Of a stretch of 64,000 nt of DNA, positions 1 through 13,436 are shown in pieces. The stretch lies in assembly GCF_021917145.1 (NCBI RefSeq), contig NC_061072.1, forward strand, positions 13,060,742 through 13,124,741, written 5' to 3'. A program made the translations under genes and the position numbers. The notes beneath the pieces are model-generated. The model searched no databases. It saw only the letters and a program-made list of their open reading frames with translations, and was not told the DNA's origin. Origin of the DNA: Hypomesus transpacificus (Eukaryota; Chordata; Actinopteri; Osmeriformes; Osmeridae). Position 1 is the first letter of the stretch; each line of letters opens with the position of its first letter.

Positions 1-37
1 TCTCTCTTCCTCTCTCCTCCTCCTCCTCCCCCTCCAG

Positions 38-540
<503 letters not shown>

Positions 541-2500
541 GGTAGCCCACGCCCCCCAGCATCCCAAATCAACCAATTTCCTGTCCCTCCCTGCCCCCCA
601 GACCTCAGCTCCCCATCCTATCAAAGCCCTAAACAGGCTGTGTACTCATGGGAACTACTTGTGTACGCTTGTGCTTTACCAATAAGGTGTTGAGAATCCT
701 TTCTCTTTCTTACCTTTTTTAAGTTCTTATTACGTCTATCCCAGGCTTGTAGAGTAGTGGTACACAAAGAAACTTCTCTTTCCCTTTAATCCTAATTGAA
801 CTGAAAACCCTCTCACATCCCATAGTTTAGTAGGAGAGCCGAGTTACCATGCCGACCTGTCTAGTGCCTGGAACCCTTAGCTAACAAGGCCTAACTGTCT
901 TTCTGATAAAGGCTGATTAGTGACGTGTGTGTGTGTATCTGTACCTACAGTAGACCTACCTACAGTAGTACAGGTGTGTGTGTGTGTTCCGTCCTTTCCG
1001 AACCCTTGCCACAAACCCTAATGATGCCGAGCAGGTGCATGAAGCATCTCTGTCCCCACAACATGGTAGCTGTGTCTGTCTGTGTGCGCACTAACACACA
1101 GCCTACCCATACAGTAGTGGCTGTGCACCTGCCCAGACCACCTGTCTAAACAATGTTAAACCCTATAGCTCAGTAGCTAGGAGAGCACCTGTATCGCATG
1201 ATCATCTCATTCTAGGGTGTTTTTGCTTTACACAAGAAAAAACGGATTTGTTTACCATTTGGTCCTAAGTTATGATTCCTATTTTTGTTAATTTTTATAT
1301 ATTTGTTGTTTTGTTGCCTTTCAAGCAAATATGTACAGTAGTTTATACACTACAGTTACTGTCTAGGTTGTTGTACGGGCAAACTTGCCCAGCAGAAACA
1401 CAGGAATACAGACACCGTCTGGGGAATAATGGAGCAAACAGCGGTTAGATGGCTCCAGTCTTACACATGCTGGAGTAACTGTGTGTGTGTGTGTGTCTGT
1501 GTAACACTGTGCGCTGATGATGGTGGTGGTTAAGACTCCTGTCTTTCGATGCGGGAGCTGAGTAGATTTCAGCCCTCCCCAGATCTGGTACCTACTGTGT
1601 CTCTGTGAGAGTCTGTCTTTCAGGAGACCTGATTGGTCAGCAGCAGGTCACATGTCTGATGTCAGCTTCCTTGGTGGAGGAAATATCTGGCTGCTGTTGC
1701 AATGTCAGTGTGTATAACCACCATAAATGACTAATATTACCATTTGAATCACGCTGTGTATTTGGTTTTTCTGTCTTTCTTCAATGTGAAAAACATATTC
1801 CCACATTCCGGAAATTTTGTTACTGTAATGTTTTGATTATTGTTTATAATATCAAGGCTGTCAACAAGCAATGCTTCTAAATGCTAAAAGCACCTTTCTC
1901 AATGAGACTGAGCAGTGATGGAGTGTCTGTGCTTACTGAGGTGAAGTCCTGCCAAGCCAGGTTCCTCTCTCTCTGGATATCAGGGGCCTTGCTTGAATAC
2001 TCTAAAAACCCTCCTTTATCCTTTCCTTGGTGCAAACTGATGTGGAGGAATGGAGGGTGGATAGAGCTCATGAGTATTGAGATGGGTAGAGGTAATGTCT
2101 GCTGTTCTGCTGATAGTGATGTCCCTCAGGGCATTGTCAGGTGTAGAATCTTCTAGAACAGGTGTGGGGTGCTGGTAGACAGCAGCTCCATCTCCTGGTC
2201 ACAGATCAGATGTTACAAACTGACCTATGCCTTCTGCTGTTACTGACTCCCATGACCCTTACTGACCCCTGACCCCAGTCCTCCACAGACAGGGTACCCA
2301 TCACAGATCGCAACAGGTGGGCTTGACCTCTGAGACCTCTGATTGGGTCAATGACGAGTCAGATGACCCGACTGGTGCGTGGTGATTGGTTACAGTGAGG
2401 AGGAGGTGATGGCATGTTCCTCTTTAAGTGTAATTTGTCCATGTATTTATTGTACTAGTCCAAATAAAAAAAATATCACTAACATTGCAGTGTCACTGTT
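541..2500 (+). other. fasn: Probable FASN 3' UTR with polyadenylation signal
   Basis: No coding exon is seen after the FASN stop. The stretch contains short GT runs and AT-rich sequence. An AATAAA hexamer lies at 2463-2468, and more A-rich AATAAA-like sequence follows near 2518-2535. A 3' UTR of nearly 2 kb is inferred only from the position of these signals; an earlier weak site is possible. Confidence 0.45.
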
Positions 2501-4943
2501 GTTTGAGCAATAATTGTAATAAAAAAAAATAAAAGAAGCACTAATCAAACAACCATTTTGAAAGGTTTGGCCAACTTTGTTAATACACTCCCATGCATGC
2601 CTGTACATGCGCGTGCACACACATCTCCAGCAGTGTTTACAATCATAAAGTCATTTGATTTAGTAGCTTGATGGTGAGCTTCTCACACACTATGATCATG
2701 ACTTTCATGTCTGCTTGGACCACCAACTACTCTCCACATCTATCTCCTCTCCCTGCGGTGTCAGAGATAAGGACTGCTCAGACTGACTGATGCAGTTACC
2801 CTTTACAAACATCGGGGGGCGGTCAAGCGCCTGCGGTGAGACCCTGCACCTCTCCTAGTTAGTGGGAAGGCAGCCACAGGTTTCCTTATAGATAAGCCTC
2901 AGAGGCAGCTGATGGCCCAGATCAATAGCTTTGATGATAAAGACAGCATGGCTGACTGTGGAAGAGGCAATGAAACGCACATGCTCCTGTCTGCTTAGCC
3001 AGGCACAACCAACAGTCCAGAATCCTGACTCTGACAGGCAGGATTCAGACGTAGGAAAAGGAGTGTTTAGAGAAATCAAATAAACCACATTTCGTGTCTT
3101 ATTCCTGAAGCAACTGTACATGGTGGGTGGTGGAATCAAACATGTTTTTATGATGTCCATTAGTTTATCAACCACTTGAGTTCCAGAAAGGACACAATAG
3201 CGAGACTGTTACATTACATAGGTTGCATTGCTATTGATTTCTCTGAAGCCAGATGAATAGTAAGGATTGTGTGCTACGATGTTATCGGTCTGAAAGTGGG
3301 CGATTATAACAGACAGCAGCATCAGGCCTCCCCTGCAGGCCACTCTCTCATCCACCCTTCCTTGAAAACCCATCTCCACTCTCCCCTCACCTCTCAATCT
3401 CTTGGTTTTCTCTCTTTTTTCGATTCCTCTTTCTTTCTCCCTTCTCAAATCCCTCTCAATTTCAATCTTCTTTCCCCTCCTCATCTTTCTGACTTATTTT
3501 CTTCCCTCTCGCTCTATCTCTCTCCTCCCTCCCCCCCTCCTTCCCTTCCTCTCTCTATCTATCTCTTTCTCTCTGTTTGTCGTATCTCAGCCGTACCCCA
3601 TGAATCTCACTCTCCCCATTAGTGAGTTTGGGCTTCGGTCATCCAGTCAGTCAGACAGAGATGAGTAGCTGGGTTGAAACAGCACAGACTACTTACTGCG
3701 GACCTCATTCAATGTTCTCATGACCTCCCTCAATCCCTCAATTCCCTCTCTCTGTCCTTTCCCCTGTTCTCTTGTTCACTCCTCCCTCTTCTCTCTCTCT
3801 CTCTTTTTCTCCTGCAGGTCACATAACGAACATGGAGAAGGCTGTTGTGATGAAGTCCAGTAGAGGAGTTCAATGTGTTTTCATCAAAGAAGAACTGGTC
3901 TCTGTGGCTTGTGACACCCTTAGTGTTCTATGGAGAAAGATTATTGTCATCCCATATGAAATGTTTATAAATGTCAGAGGATTTGGGGAATCTAAAAGCT
4001 TAGTAGTTAAAAAAAAAAAAAAGCATTTGAAAGCTAAAAATGGGACATAATAGTTCTATTTCAGGGCATTAAACATGATGCAAGTCAGTGCCCAGAGTTT
4101 ATCTCCAGGACTGATAGGACTGGTCAGAGAGCCAAGATGAAGAGATGACAGAGAGGAGAGATGGCGTGCACATCCTTCTGTATCATCCCTCCATCTAGCC
4201 CATTATGATCCCTCCATTTGAGGAGCATGGATGGGATTTTGAATCTTCTGTTCTCTCTGCAGGCTATACATTTGAAACCTTAAATTATTCTGTCTCTCTG
4301 GTGTCTTGATAGCTTCATCTATCTTTTCTGTGTGTGTGTATGTGTGTGTGTGCGTTCACATGTGCATGTTGACGTGTGTGTGTGCGCACATCTGTGCACG
4401 CGTGCGCATGAATGTAACGTGTTGATCGCTCAACTGTGGTGTCAATTTCATCCCTCGTTGTGCCATGAAAGTATGAGTGAGTGAATGTGAGTGAGAGTCT
4501 GAGAGTATGTGAGTGTGTGTGAATATGTATGAAAGTGTGTGAGTAAGTGTATGTGAGGTTGTGTGAGGGTGTGTTGGGGAAGAGGGGGGATCTCCTCAAA
4601 GACAGGTCTGGGGTGTCATGGTACTGTGGTCTCCTCTGGTCAGAGCTCAGTACTCAGGTGGATGGAGACGATCTGATGGATAAACAGGTTACAATGAGAG
4701 AAAACAGCCTCACCAGCCAAAGACATGGATGGATGGACCAGAAGAGAGAGAACTGAGGAAACGGAATGAAAGAGGTCGATGGAGAACGAGAGGAAGAGCA
4801 GAGAAGGAGAGAGAAAGAGGAGGTGAAATATGTGGAGCATATAAGAGACAAAGAAAATGATTCTGAGAGGGAGGAAAGTACAGGTTGAGAAAAACATTTT
4901 TGAATTGTCAGTTGAAGGTTTTTCACCCACTTTCCTGTGATAA

Positions 4944-5003
4944 AACAGAATGCCAGTGAATAGAATGCCAGTGAACAGAATGCCAGTGAATAGAATGGCA
5001 GTT
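4944..5003. repeat. Short minisatellite, 15-bp unit, about 4 copies
   Basis: The unit AATGCCAGTGAATAG recurs about four times with single-base changes (AACAG for AATAG, GGC for GCC). Confidence 0.85.
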
Positions 5004-5411
5004 ATGTGACATGATATGAATGGAATGGCCAAAGAAGCATACTAGGACTTCTAGCGTGGTTTTTTTAATTCCATTTTCGGGTGTTTTGAGCCTCGGTAAA
5101 GGTTGGGTTGAATGCGTCACTCTCTTTATTTCCTTCATTCCTTTTTACATTCATTCTCTCTCAATAAGTGCTTTGCCTCAGGCATCATAAATACAAGCCA
5201 TAATGAAGCAATTGGAATAATTACTGCCCTCCTCTCTCATTTACACTCTTCTCTTACTCTCACTCTCTTTTTCTCCATCACAGTTATGGAGAACTTGTTT
5301 ATTCAGAGATTGTTTCTCCAGCAGACAATAAGCTTTGTTTTCACATTACGAAAATAGTTATGAATTATGCTTGTCACCTTTTACGATGGGGAATGGTGAT
5401 GTATGGTGCTG

Positions 5412-5413
<2 letters not shown>

Positions 5414-5453
<40 letters not shown>
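5414..5453. repeat. (GT)n microsatellite
   Basis: About 40 bases of uninterrupted GT dinucleotide. Confidence 0.95.
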
Positions 5454-5456
<3 letters not shown>

Positions 5457-6248
5457 CAGGTTCTTCATTATAGAAGTGTGTTTCTGTTACAGAAGTCTCT
5501 ATAGAAGTTTAAGCACACCCTGGCCTGTCACTGTCGCCATGGAGACAGTGTCTAACAGCAGGTCAGGGTCTGTTGCCATTACCTATCAGACAGGCAGCTG
5601 TTTCCAGGACAACCATGCAACTTCTAATCTACTGGTCTATGTACCTTCTCACTGTCACAACATCACGTACTTGCATGTTGGCATGTGAATGCAGTTCAGA
5701 TGCAGACAGGCATTTCCTAAAGATGGGAAATTCAGTAGGTGAAGTGCCAATGCTCAAATCTGACTTCTTTAAGATGGTAGTTAGAGCAGCTCACTGTCGG
5801 GTAGGGAGAATGGCTCTGATAGGGGGAGAGAAATCAACAAATCAATCCAAGTGCAGTGATTGGTGCAGAGGGTCTTGTGTCCAGTCTGGCAACCTTTCAA
5901 TCATCATTATCCACACAGGAGAAGCGGCAGAGTCTGATTAGCTGGGGTGAACAACAATCAACAACAACTTTTTCCCCTGTCTCTCTACCTCTCCTTGTCT
6001 GACCTCCACTCTTCTCTCTTGGTTACTCATCTTCCCTCTCTCTTCCATTCTCCTTCTCTCCTTGACTCTCTCCTCCTGTCCTCTCATTCTGTACTCTCCT
6101 CTCCTCCCAGAGGAACTGGTTGTCAGGTCAGAGAGGTAGATTGCCTTTGGAAGTGTGTGTTTGGAGCCAGTGGAAAATGACTTAGAGCCCCCCTCCCTGG
6201 GAATGGTTATAACTCAGAGCCCTGTCAGAACTGAGGGGTTCTGGGTTT

Positions 6249-6250
6249 GA

Positions 6251-6321
<71 letters not shown>
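6249..6321. repeat. (GA)n microsatellite
   Basis: About 70 bases of nearly perfect GA dinucleotide. The Ser/Leu-rich reverse-strand frame over it is an artefact of the repeat. Confidence 0.95.
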
Positions 6322-6324
<3 letters not shown>

Positions 6325-6503
6325 GAACATAGAGGGCCAGAGATAGAGACATAGAGTGGGAGATCAGGGATGTGTGTGGTACTTGGGCAGAGCACAAGTC
6401 TCTCTGGTCTCTGGCCATAGGCCAATGGGGTGAGAGACTGGCGTCGGCAGTGGAGTGGCACTGCTGCTTAGGGGTTTGAGAGGGTATCACTAAATACTTG
6501 CGC

Positions 6504-6522
6504 TGTGTGTGTGTGTGTGTGT

Positions 6523-6558
<36 letters not shown>

Positions 6559-6559
6559 C
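6504..6559. repeat. (GT)n microsatellite with GC interruptions
   Basis: GT dinucleotide run interrupted by GC dinucleotides. Confidence 0.9.
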
Positions 6560-8130
6560 AGCTTGTCACTATACTGCTGTGTCCATCTTTCATAAGAGAG
6601 CAGTTAAGATTTATGAGGTAGGAAATGTAGAAAGCAGCAGAGTTTCTGGAAGCAGCCGGACCCTTCATAGTAATCCCCTGTCAGACAGTTAATAACACAC
6701 TCCACACTGGCTCCGCACACACTCCCCCCTCCAAATCCCCAAAGATGGATCCATTAGAGATCAGATTCTGCGGGATTTTGTGGGAGTGTATACTGGGCAC
6801 TGTTTCAAACTCAAGTCAATGCCATCTCATGCCAGCTTCAAGGAAACGCTGGTGTGTCAGATAACCTCATGAAGAAGTTAACTGTCTCCAATCTGAATTT
6901 GGTGGAATATATTATGCCTGATAGGTGTATTGCTTTTCTGGAAACATTTTGGAACATGGTGTTCTTCAGCCTTGATCTGATCATAACTTCCTTTCTGAAG
7001 GACCACTCCAGATGCTCCTCTGAATGTCATTTATTTTGCTGCAATCCCTAGTTCTATCTCTCGCTCTCTATGGCTCTCGTTTCCACAAACACAAGCATAC
7101 TCACACTCTGCCAATTCAGTAGATATTGGCGAGTCTATTTTTTATGAAAATGTGTCATTTTGCTCTCCCTCCCCTGCTTCTCTCCTCTCTCCTAAATAGG
7201 GGGTGAGATTGAGGAGGAGGGCTGAGCACTTGAGGCGTGCTGAGACCCAGGTGCATCGTGTGGGTCCTTGTTGATTGCTTTTGTGATCAGTAGGGAGATT
7301 AAGGCCACCGTGTCTGATGAATTTTCGTCTCAGCGGTGTCCAGAGCTATCATGTCTGACCTGGCAACCGATCTTCCGTCTGCCATCACGCACGATGTGAG
7401 ATGGTTGTTCTTTCTGTCTCCAAGAGGTGTCATCGGTCTGTTGGTGTGGGAGCAGAGATGTGACTCATCTCAAGTCTTGTTAACCACTGTCAAATTGATC
7501 AGGTGGATGTGGACGTCAGAATATAGACAGTATTTGTGTAGGTGTGATTAAGTGACTGGTGTACAGACGATCCCAACTCTAATCGCCAGCCTTGTGTCAC
7601 TGTTTAAGAGATGACAAATAGTCACCCGGAGAAAGCACACTACAGCATCCACACACAGCCGTCTGGGGGAATGTGTGAAAACTCTTCCTTTCTCTCTTTC
7701 CATTTTCTCCCTTTCTCTCTTTCACGCAATGTTCCTGTCAACTCTGTTGATGTTTCTTTCTCCGTCCCTCTCTCCGTCTCTTTCATACGGACCCTCTCTC
7801 TCTCCTTATCGCTTTTCCTTTGTCAGTGGGTTAGGCTTTATCGCCTGCCTGCTTATCTACCTTGGATGTAAACAGGTGATGTTCTTCAATATGGAAAGAG
7901 GAAAAGGAAGAGGAGGGGCAAGAGAAGGGGTAGAAATGGAGAGGGGAGGACCATCCTCAGGGAAATGGGAACACACATTAGCCCATCTGCTGTGTTAAGT
8001 TGGAGTGGTTTTCCCCGAACGGTGGAAGAGTGCGTGCACGTGTTGTTTTGACGGTGCATTGGTGTCACAGAGCTTGGTGTGTAAGTGTGTGTTCACGTGG
8101 ACATGAGAGGTTGCTCTCCATCAGCAGAGG

Positions 8131-8303
8131 AACCTAACCCCAACCTAACCCTAACCCTAACCCAACCTAACCTAACCCTAACCCTAACCCAACCTAACCC
8201 TAACCCTAACCCTAACCCTAACCCTAACCCTAACCCAAACCCTAACCCTAACCCAACCTAACCTAACCCTAACCCTAACCCTAACCCTAACCTAACCCTA
8301 ACA
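8131..8303. repeat. Interstitial telomeric repeat tract (CCCTAA)n
   Basis: About 170 bases of CCCTAA units, mostly exact, mixed with 5-base CCTAA and CCCAA variants. This is the C-rich strand of the vertebrate telomere repeat, and it sits between FASN and the GPCR. Confidence 0.95.
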
Positions 8304-8639
8304 CTCCCTGATATTTTTCTTGCGTGGGGCTTTTATCCACTCATCTACTTCGTTAGGAGTCGGTCTTGTAATCAGATGAACATGCAGCAGGGCCAATGCA
8401 GCCCCGAGGAGCACCTTCAGGTCTGAGTCTCACTAATGAGACTAATGAGTCACAACACTTAACTCGGGGGGGGGGGGGGATCCTACTGAAAAGTAGGACA
8501 GGCAGGCAGGAACGACGGGGAATAATAACAGCTTCCACATACGGGGCCAACACACCTTCTTCTGTTATTAAGGGACTGAATGCAACACCTGTTTCCTGAC
8601 AGGTACAAGATTATATTTATCTTGTCAAATCCGAAAGCA

Positions 8640-8709
8640 AACTGAGACACACATACACTCACTCACTCACTCACACACACACACACACACACACGCATAC
8701 ACACACACC
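8640..8709. repeat. (CA)n / (CACT)n microsatellite
   Basis: A CACT run passes into a CA dinucleotide run with TA and GC interruptions. Confidence 0.85.
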
Positions 8710-10524
8710 ATAGACTATACATTATACAAAGGAGCTAGATATTGTTTTGGCTTCAAAATCCCTGAGTCCTGTGTGCCAGTTAGTGACTAGACAGTCAGAA
8801 CACATCTGATCAATCTCCTTCCCCCACCCCATGATGATAGCTCCAGTCTTAGCACAACATGTTCTGCTTCCCTGCAATGAACCAATCACCACACACATCC
8901 ATCTCCATCGGCGCCCTATTAGAGGAGCCCAGACCAATCAAGGGGTAGAGATGTCAAAAATGTTTTAAAATTGATGGCGGTCTAAAGATGTAAAGATCTC
9001 AGTGTGTGGGAACGACCATGGACCATATGGAGACAGTCTTCATGGAGGGGAGGGGTGGATGAATGGAGGAGTGAGGTGGTGTCAGTGCAGAGGAAGGAGC
9101 AGGATGAGGAAGTGAGGGAAAAGGATGAAAGAGTGAGACATTCATTGAACATAGTGGGGGACTGTTTATGATGCTGCCACACAGTAATTATTTTGCCACT
9201 CTCTTCTTTCCCCAATCCCTCCCTCCCTCCCTCTCAGTCTCTCACCTCATTTTCCCATCTCTCTCTCTTCCCTCTCACAGCCGCCTACTGTTTTTGTTTC
9301 GCTCTCCAGCTTTTTTTCCCCCCGCACCCACGCCCTGTAATTTTTCTATCTGAACAACTGTGATATTTCATTTTCTCCTGTGTTTGCAAGTGCTGCTTTC
9401 ATTTTTGGAAAACGTTTTGTTATAATTTTAAAATTGCAGTTATTAAACCTATTGAACGGTCAAAAACTGTAAAAAAAAAAAAAACGTTCTCACTCTCTCT
9501 CTGTAGCACTTTACTTCCAGTAAATCCCGGAATAGCACTTCAGAATACCCTGGTGTCTGTTTACAAATAGCATTGCCATACTCTTCTATCTCTCCTCTTG
9601 GTCTTCCTGTTCATCTTCTTCCTCCTCCTTATTTTCCTTCCCCTCCTTTCTTTCCCCCCTTCTCATCCTACCATGCTGCCGTGCAAGTAAGCAAAGGCCC
9701 CAGACAGCCTTCTCCAGGACAGATTCATTTACAATTCACCAGCAGACTTCTTGTGGTTTTCTTATTTCTGTCACAGTCAGGGGTTGGAGCTTCTGTGGAC
9801 AAGGTAAGGTTAGGCCAGGCTCCTATTGAGTGAAAGTTACTTATTTCTTCCTCACAAAGTGTCGAAGGAGCTTTTCACAAAGACACAGGCTCTTAGTACA
9901 CAACCCTGTCAGAGACTGGGTGGCAGAGGTTTCTGAAGACTGGAATCTCAGTAAACTGTTCTACCAACACAGAAGTAGTTTGAAGCTCTCTAGTGTGCAA
10001 AGATCTCCTCAAAAGGGCACAAAGACAAAATTGCATTGATCAAATACAGAATTTACGGATATTTAATTTGTCTCTTTGTCATGATCCTCTGAATGGAAAA
10101 CAAACGTGTGCACCGAGCTTGCACTTGACATGGCTGTGATGGACGGACTTGTTTCATTCACACAGCATCCAGCTGTTTTCACTGGCAAAATAAATAAAAA
10201 AGAAGGTTTGAAAAAATACATAGTTAGATACGATTTTGGATGAAAGGTTTGTGTGTGTTTGTGTGTGGGTGGATCAGTGTGTAAATCCTGTCATCTACTC
10301 GTTCCTGATGTGGGTGGGCTTGGGTGACAAGAGGATCAGGTCATGTGATGTGTAGTTACTCACACCTCGTCAGGCAGAGCGGATGATGTCACAGCGCCAG
10401 CCTGTACACCTCCACTGAGAGGTCGGACAAGGCCAAGACTTCCTGGGGTGTCTAGCCCCCCCCCCCCCCTCTCCTGATCTCTCTTTACCTCTCTCGCTCT
10501 CTGTTGCTCTCCCTCTCACTGTCT

Positions 10525-10578
10525 TCCTCCCTCCCTCCCTCCCTCTTTTTCTCCCTCTCTCTCTCTCTCTCTCTCTCT

Positions 10579-10647
<69 letters not shown>

Positions 10648-10672
10648 TCTCTCTCTCTCTTTCTCTCTCGGG
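10525..10672. repeat. Long (CT)n polypyrimidine tract
   Basis: About 145 bases of CT dinucleotides broken by CCCTCCC blocks. A run of about 13 C lies just upstream at 10457-10469. Arg/Glu-rich frames on the minus strand are artefacts of this tract. Confidence 0.9.
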
Positions 10673-13436
10673 ATCAGCAACTGCTCGGTGACAAAGTGTA
10701 GGGATGAGTAATACTGTATCATCAAACAATCCTGATGTATTAGCCAACCTGTGCCTTCTGAAGGTACGCGCCGCCCTGGTGATGAGATGACTTCGAAAGG
10801 CCAGCGTGTTTGTCATCCTAGTTGACATGTGTCCATTACCACCCCTCTCCAGACACACGGCACTCCGTTCTGCATCCTCACCAGAGAGACAGGAATCTGG
10901 GTGATGCCACTGTGGCACTTTGTGGCACCGTTGGTATGGAAACAGTCCAAGAAGACAAATGTGTTCAGCTCTATGACAACGGTGTTCATTTAGCTTTAGA
11001 TAAATGTTGGCACACTGACAGAATTTGCCGAACTGAAAATCTCTGTTTGCCGGGGCCATAATTTCATGGAGGGTGTTGACCAGGAGTCTGCAGCAGATGA
11101 ATGCCACCTGGGCAGGTCACTGGATGTGTCAACCAAGTCAGTGGCGACCAGGAAATGGCTAGTGGTGTTGAATCTAATCAAATCTGAAATGAAATGTGGG
11201 ATTGATTTAATTAAGATGTCGTCAGGAAGCCTTGAGGTGCAGATTAACCTGTTGATGAAAATGAACTCTGGGAAATGAGTGTCTTCCTATGTGTATGTAG
11301 ACTATGCCACACACACTACTCATTGTGTGTGTGTGTGTATGGGGGGCGGGCTGTTGGCATTCTTACTGTAACAACATCACAATTCAACAGAGACTGAGCT
11401 ATGGAGTTAGAAGGTGGAGAGGAGGTTTGAGTTGTGTTGTACAGCAGCAGTACCCTGCAGGACCCTGCAGATGGCTCCTGCTCCAGAGTCCTCCTTGGCT
11501 CTGATGTGCTGCTGCACCAGATGGTGCTGCCTTGGGACCTCTCCCCAGCGTCCATCTGCATTCCACCAAACAGACCTCCCCGCCCCTCCATCCTGGCCTC
11601 CCCAGCCCTTCCTAACCCTCCCTTCCTCAGCTCACCCTGTACAGACCTCCTTTAACTCCCGCCCCCCATTCTGGCGTCCCCAGCCCCAGCCCCAGCCCCA
11701 GCCTCAGCTCCCAGCCCTTCCACACCCCCCTTTCCCTCAGCTCACCCTCTGTAACCCCCCCAGCCCCGTCCTCGCTGGCCTGCCAGCTCCACTCTCCATC
11801 CTCTCTGTGCTACATTGGGTATTAGCTTGATAGGGTAGAAAGGCTTTAATTGGGGGTGAGATCACAGAGTTGGAGGGGGTAATTATCCTACCGGCTATCT
11901 GAGATCACGTGTGTTTGGTGAAAGAGTTTCACGTGTGTTTGGTGGAGAGGAGGCGTGGCGTTGGAGGTTGTGTACATGTTATTGCGTGTGTGCACTAAAA
12001 AGTAAAGTGACTCCAACCTGGTCTACATGGACCCAACATGAGTCACCATTGCAAAATATGATCACAGCTGTAGTTTTCCCAGAAAAGAAGAACCATCGAC
12101 TGTAAATAGTGATCATCCTAGAGCAGTCTCCACTGGTCTCTCCCTCTCTCCTTCACCAAAGTCACGGTTCAAATGACCAGGGGCCACCTAGTTATGCAAT
12201 CTGCACTCTTCTGCCTCAGGTTGTAGTTGTGTGTGTGTGCGTGTGTGTGTGTGTATGGGGGGAGGGGGGATGTTAAGAGGATGTATATGTGTGGAGGAAG
12301 ATATGTGGAGGAAGAAAAGGTATAGGCAGGTGAAACAGAAAGGAGGGGGGTGAGGGGGTGCTGAGAGCAGTAATATCTATGGGGAGTGACCCCTACATCT
12401 CCTATTCTGGTTCACTCCCTCGCACACTCTCTCGCTTATACACACACACACACATACACTGATACGGTCTGGGTGGTTTATAAATAGGGTAATTGTGGTG
12501 TAATTAAATAATTTAAAGAAACAGAAAACCTTTCTAGACTAAGGTGCTCCTTACAGATATATATCCCATCTTTTTAAAGGCTAATGGTTTATAATTGTCA
12601 AGGAGAATGTGAATTAAGGGACTGAATCATATCAGCAGAAATGAACTGATTTCTCAGTTTCTCTCTAAAATCATAGACACATCTCTCAGTCATTTCAGTG
12701 ACATTAGTGCCTACACCTGTATCCATATTATTGTTTAAAGTGGTGGAATATGTTGTGTAGCCCTACACAACTATACTGCTAAACACGTAGATAGGCATCA
12801 AAGCAACTAAGAGATGAATTGGTATAATGACAACCTTGTACAGCAATGTATATTTTATCACAAAACAATTATTTTTGTCTCACAAAAGCAACTTTTGTTT
12901 GTGAGCACCTTTTGATGCCTGAGGACATTGCCAGGTAATTTCAGAGATTATCTAATAGGTTCATTGGTGTGTGTGTATGTGTGTGGGTGGGTGGAAGGGG
13001 GGTACTGATCATGTTGCCCTTTCACTCTCTTCCATACCAAAACGGTGTGACCTCCCACCAGGCCTCACAAGCGCGCTTTGCTGGGCTTAAACAGAACAAA
13101 AAAGTTAGTGCACGAGCGTGGGCAGAAAGAGAGCCCATCCTTTTAGCTAAAGAGAAGATGTGATTGGTCCAGCACGCCCCTTCTCTTGGGCAGTGTGGAA
13201 TACCATTATGAGTGCGACAGACATAGATATTGAGGTCTCAGTTTGACAGATATATGCTTTCTCATATAAAATTCTGGTAAATTATTAGACAAATTCGATG
13301 TACTATTTGTTATCCTCGCAGTGTCTGCCGGTGGGGCACGCCGTCCCCACAGTCCACTCCTTGGGGTTGAGTTCTCACCTGTCTGCGTCAGAGACGGACA
13401 CTTCTCACATTGCCACGATGTGAGAAGCTGCGGGAA

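Larger units (their letters stand above)
2540..13400. other. Intergenic repeat-rich stretch, no gene recognised
   Basis: About 10.9 kb between the FASN 3' end and the GPCR. Open frames here are low-complexity (Ser/Leu/Pro-rich from pyrimidine tracts, or Cys/Val-rich from GT repeats), with no domain I recognise and no chain of phase-compatible exons. It holds microsatellites, a short 15-bp tandem repeat and an interstitial telomeric tract, listed separately. The 12480-12960 part is unusually free of simple repeats and AT-rich; it could hold regulatory sequence for the GPCR, but nothing in it can be named. Confidence 0.6.

Noticed and set aside
3772-4050. 92-residue frame after a CAG at about 3818
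   Set aside because: A good-looking acceptor, but no partner exons, and the frame ends in a poly-A run.
10370-11107. 245-residue minus-strand frame rich in Arg/Glu
   Set aside because: Its centre is the (CT)n tract; no domain, and the ends have no homology or splice support.
11304-11830. Pro-rich frames around 11.4-11.8 kb
   Set aside because: Composition follows C-rich tandem words (CAGCCC); no recognisable domain or exon chain.
13410-13436. GPCR start at the upstream non-ATG codon
   Set aside because: The frame is open there, but the first ATG is at 13437 and gives a normal N-terminus.
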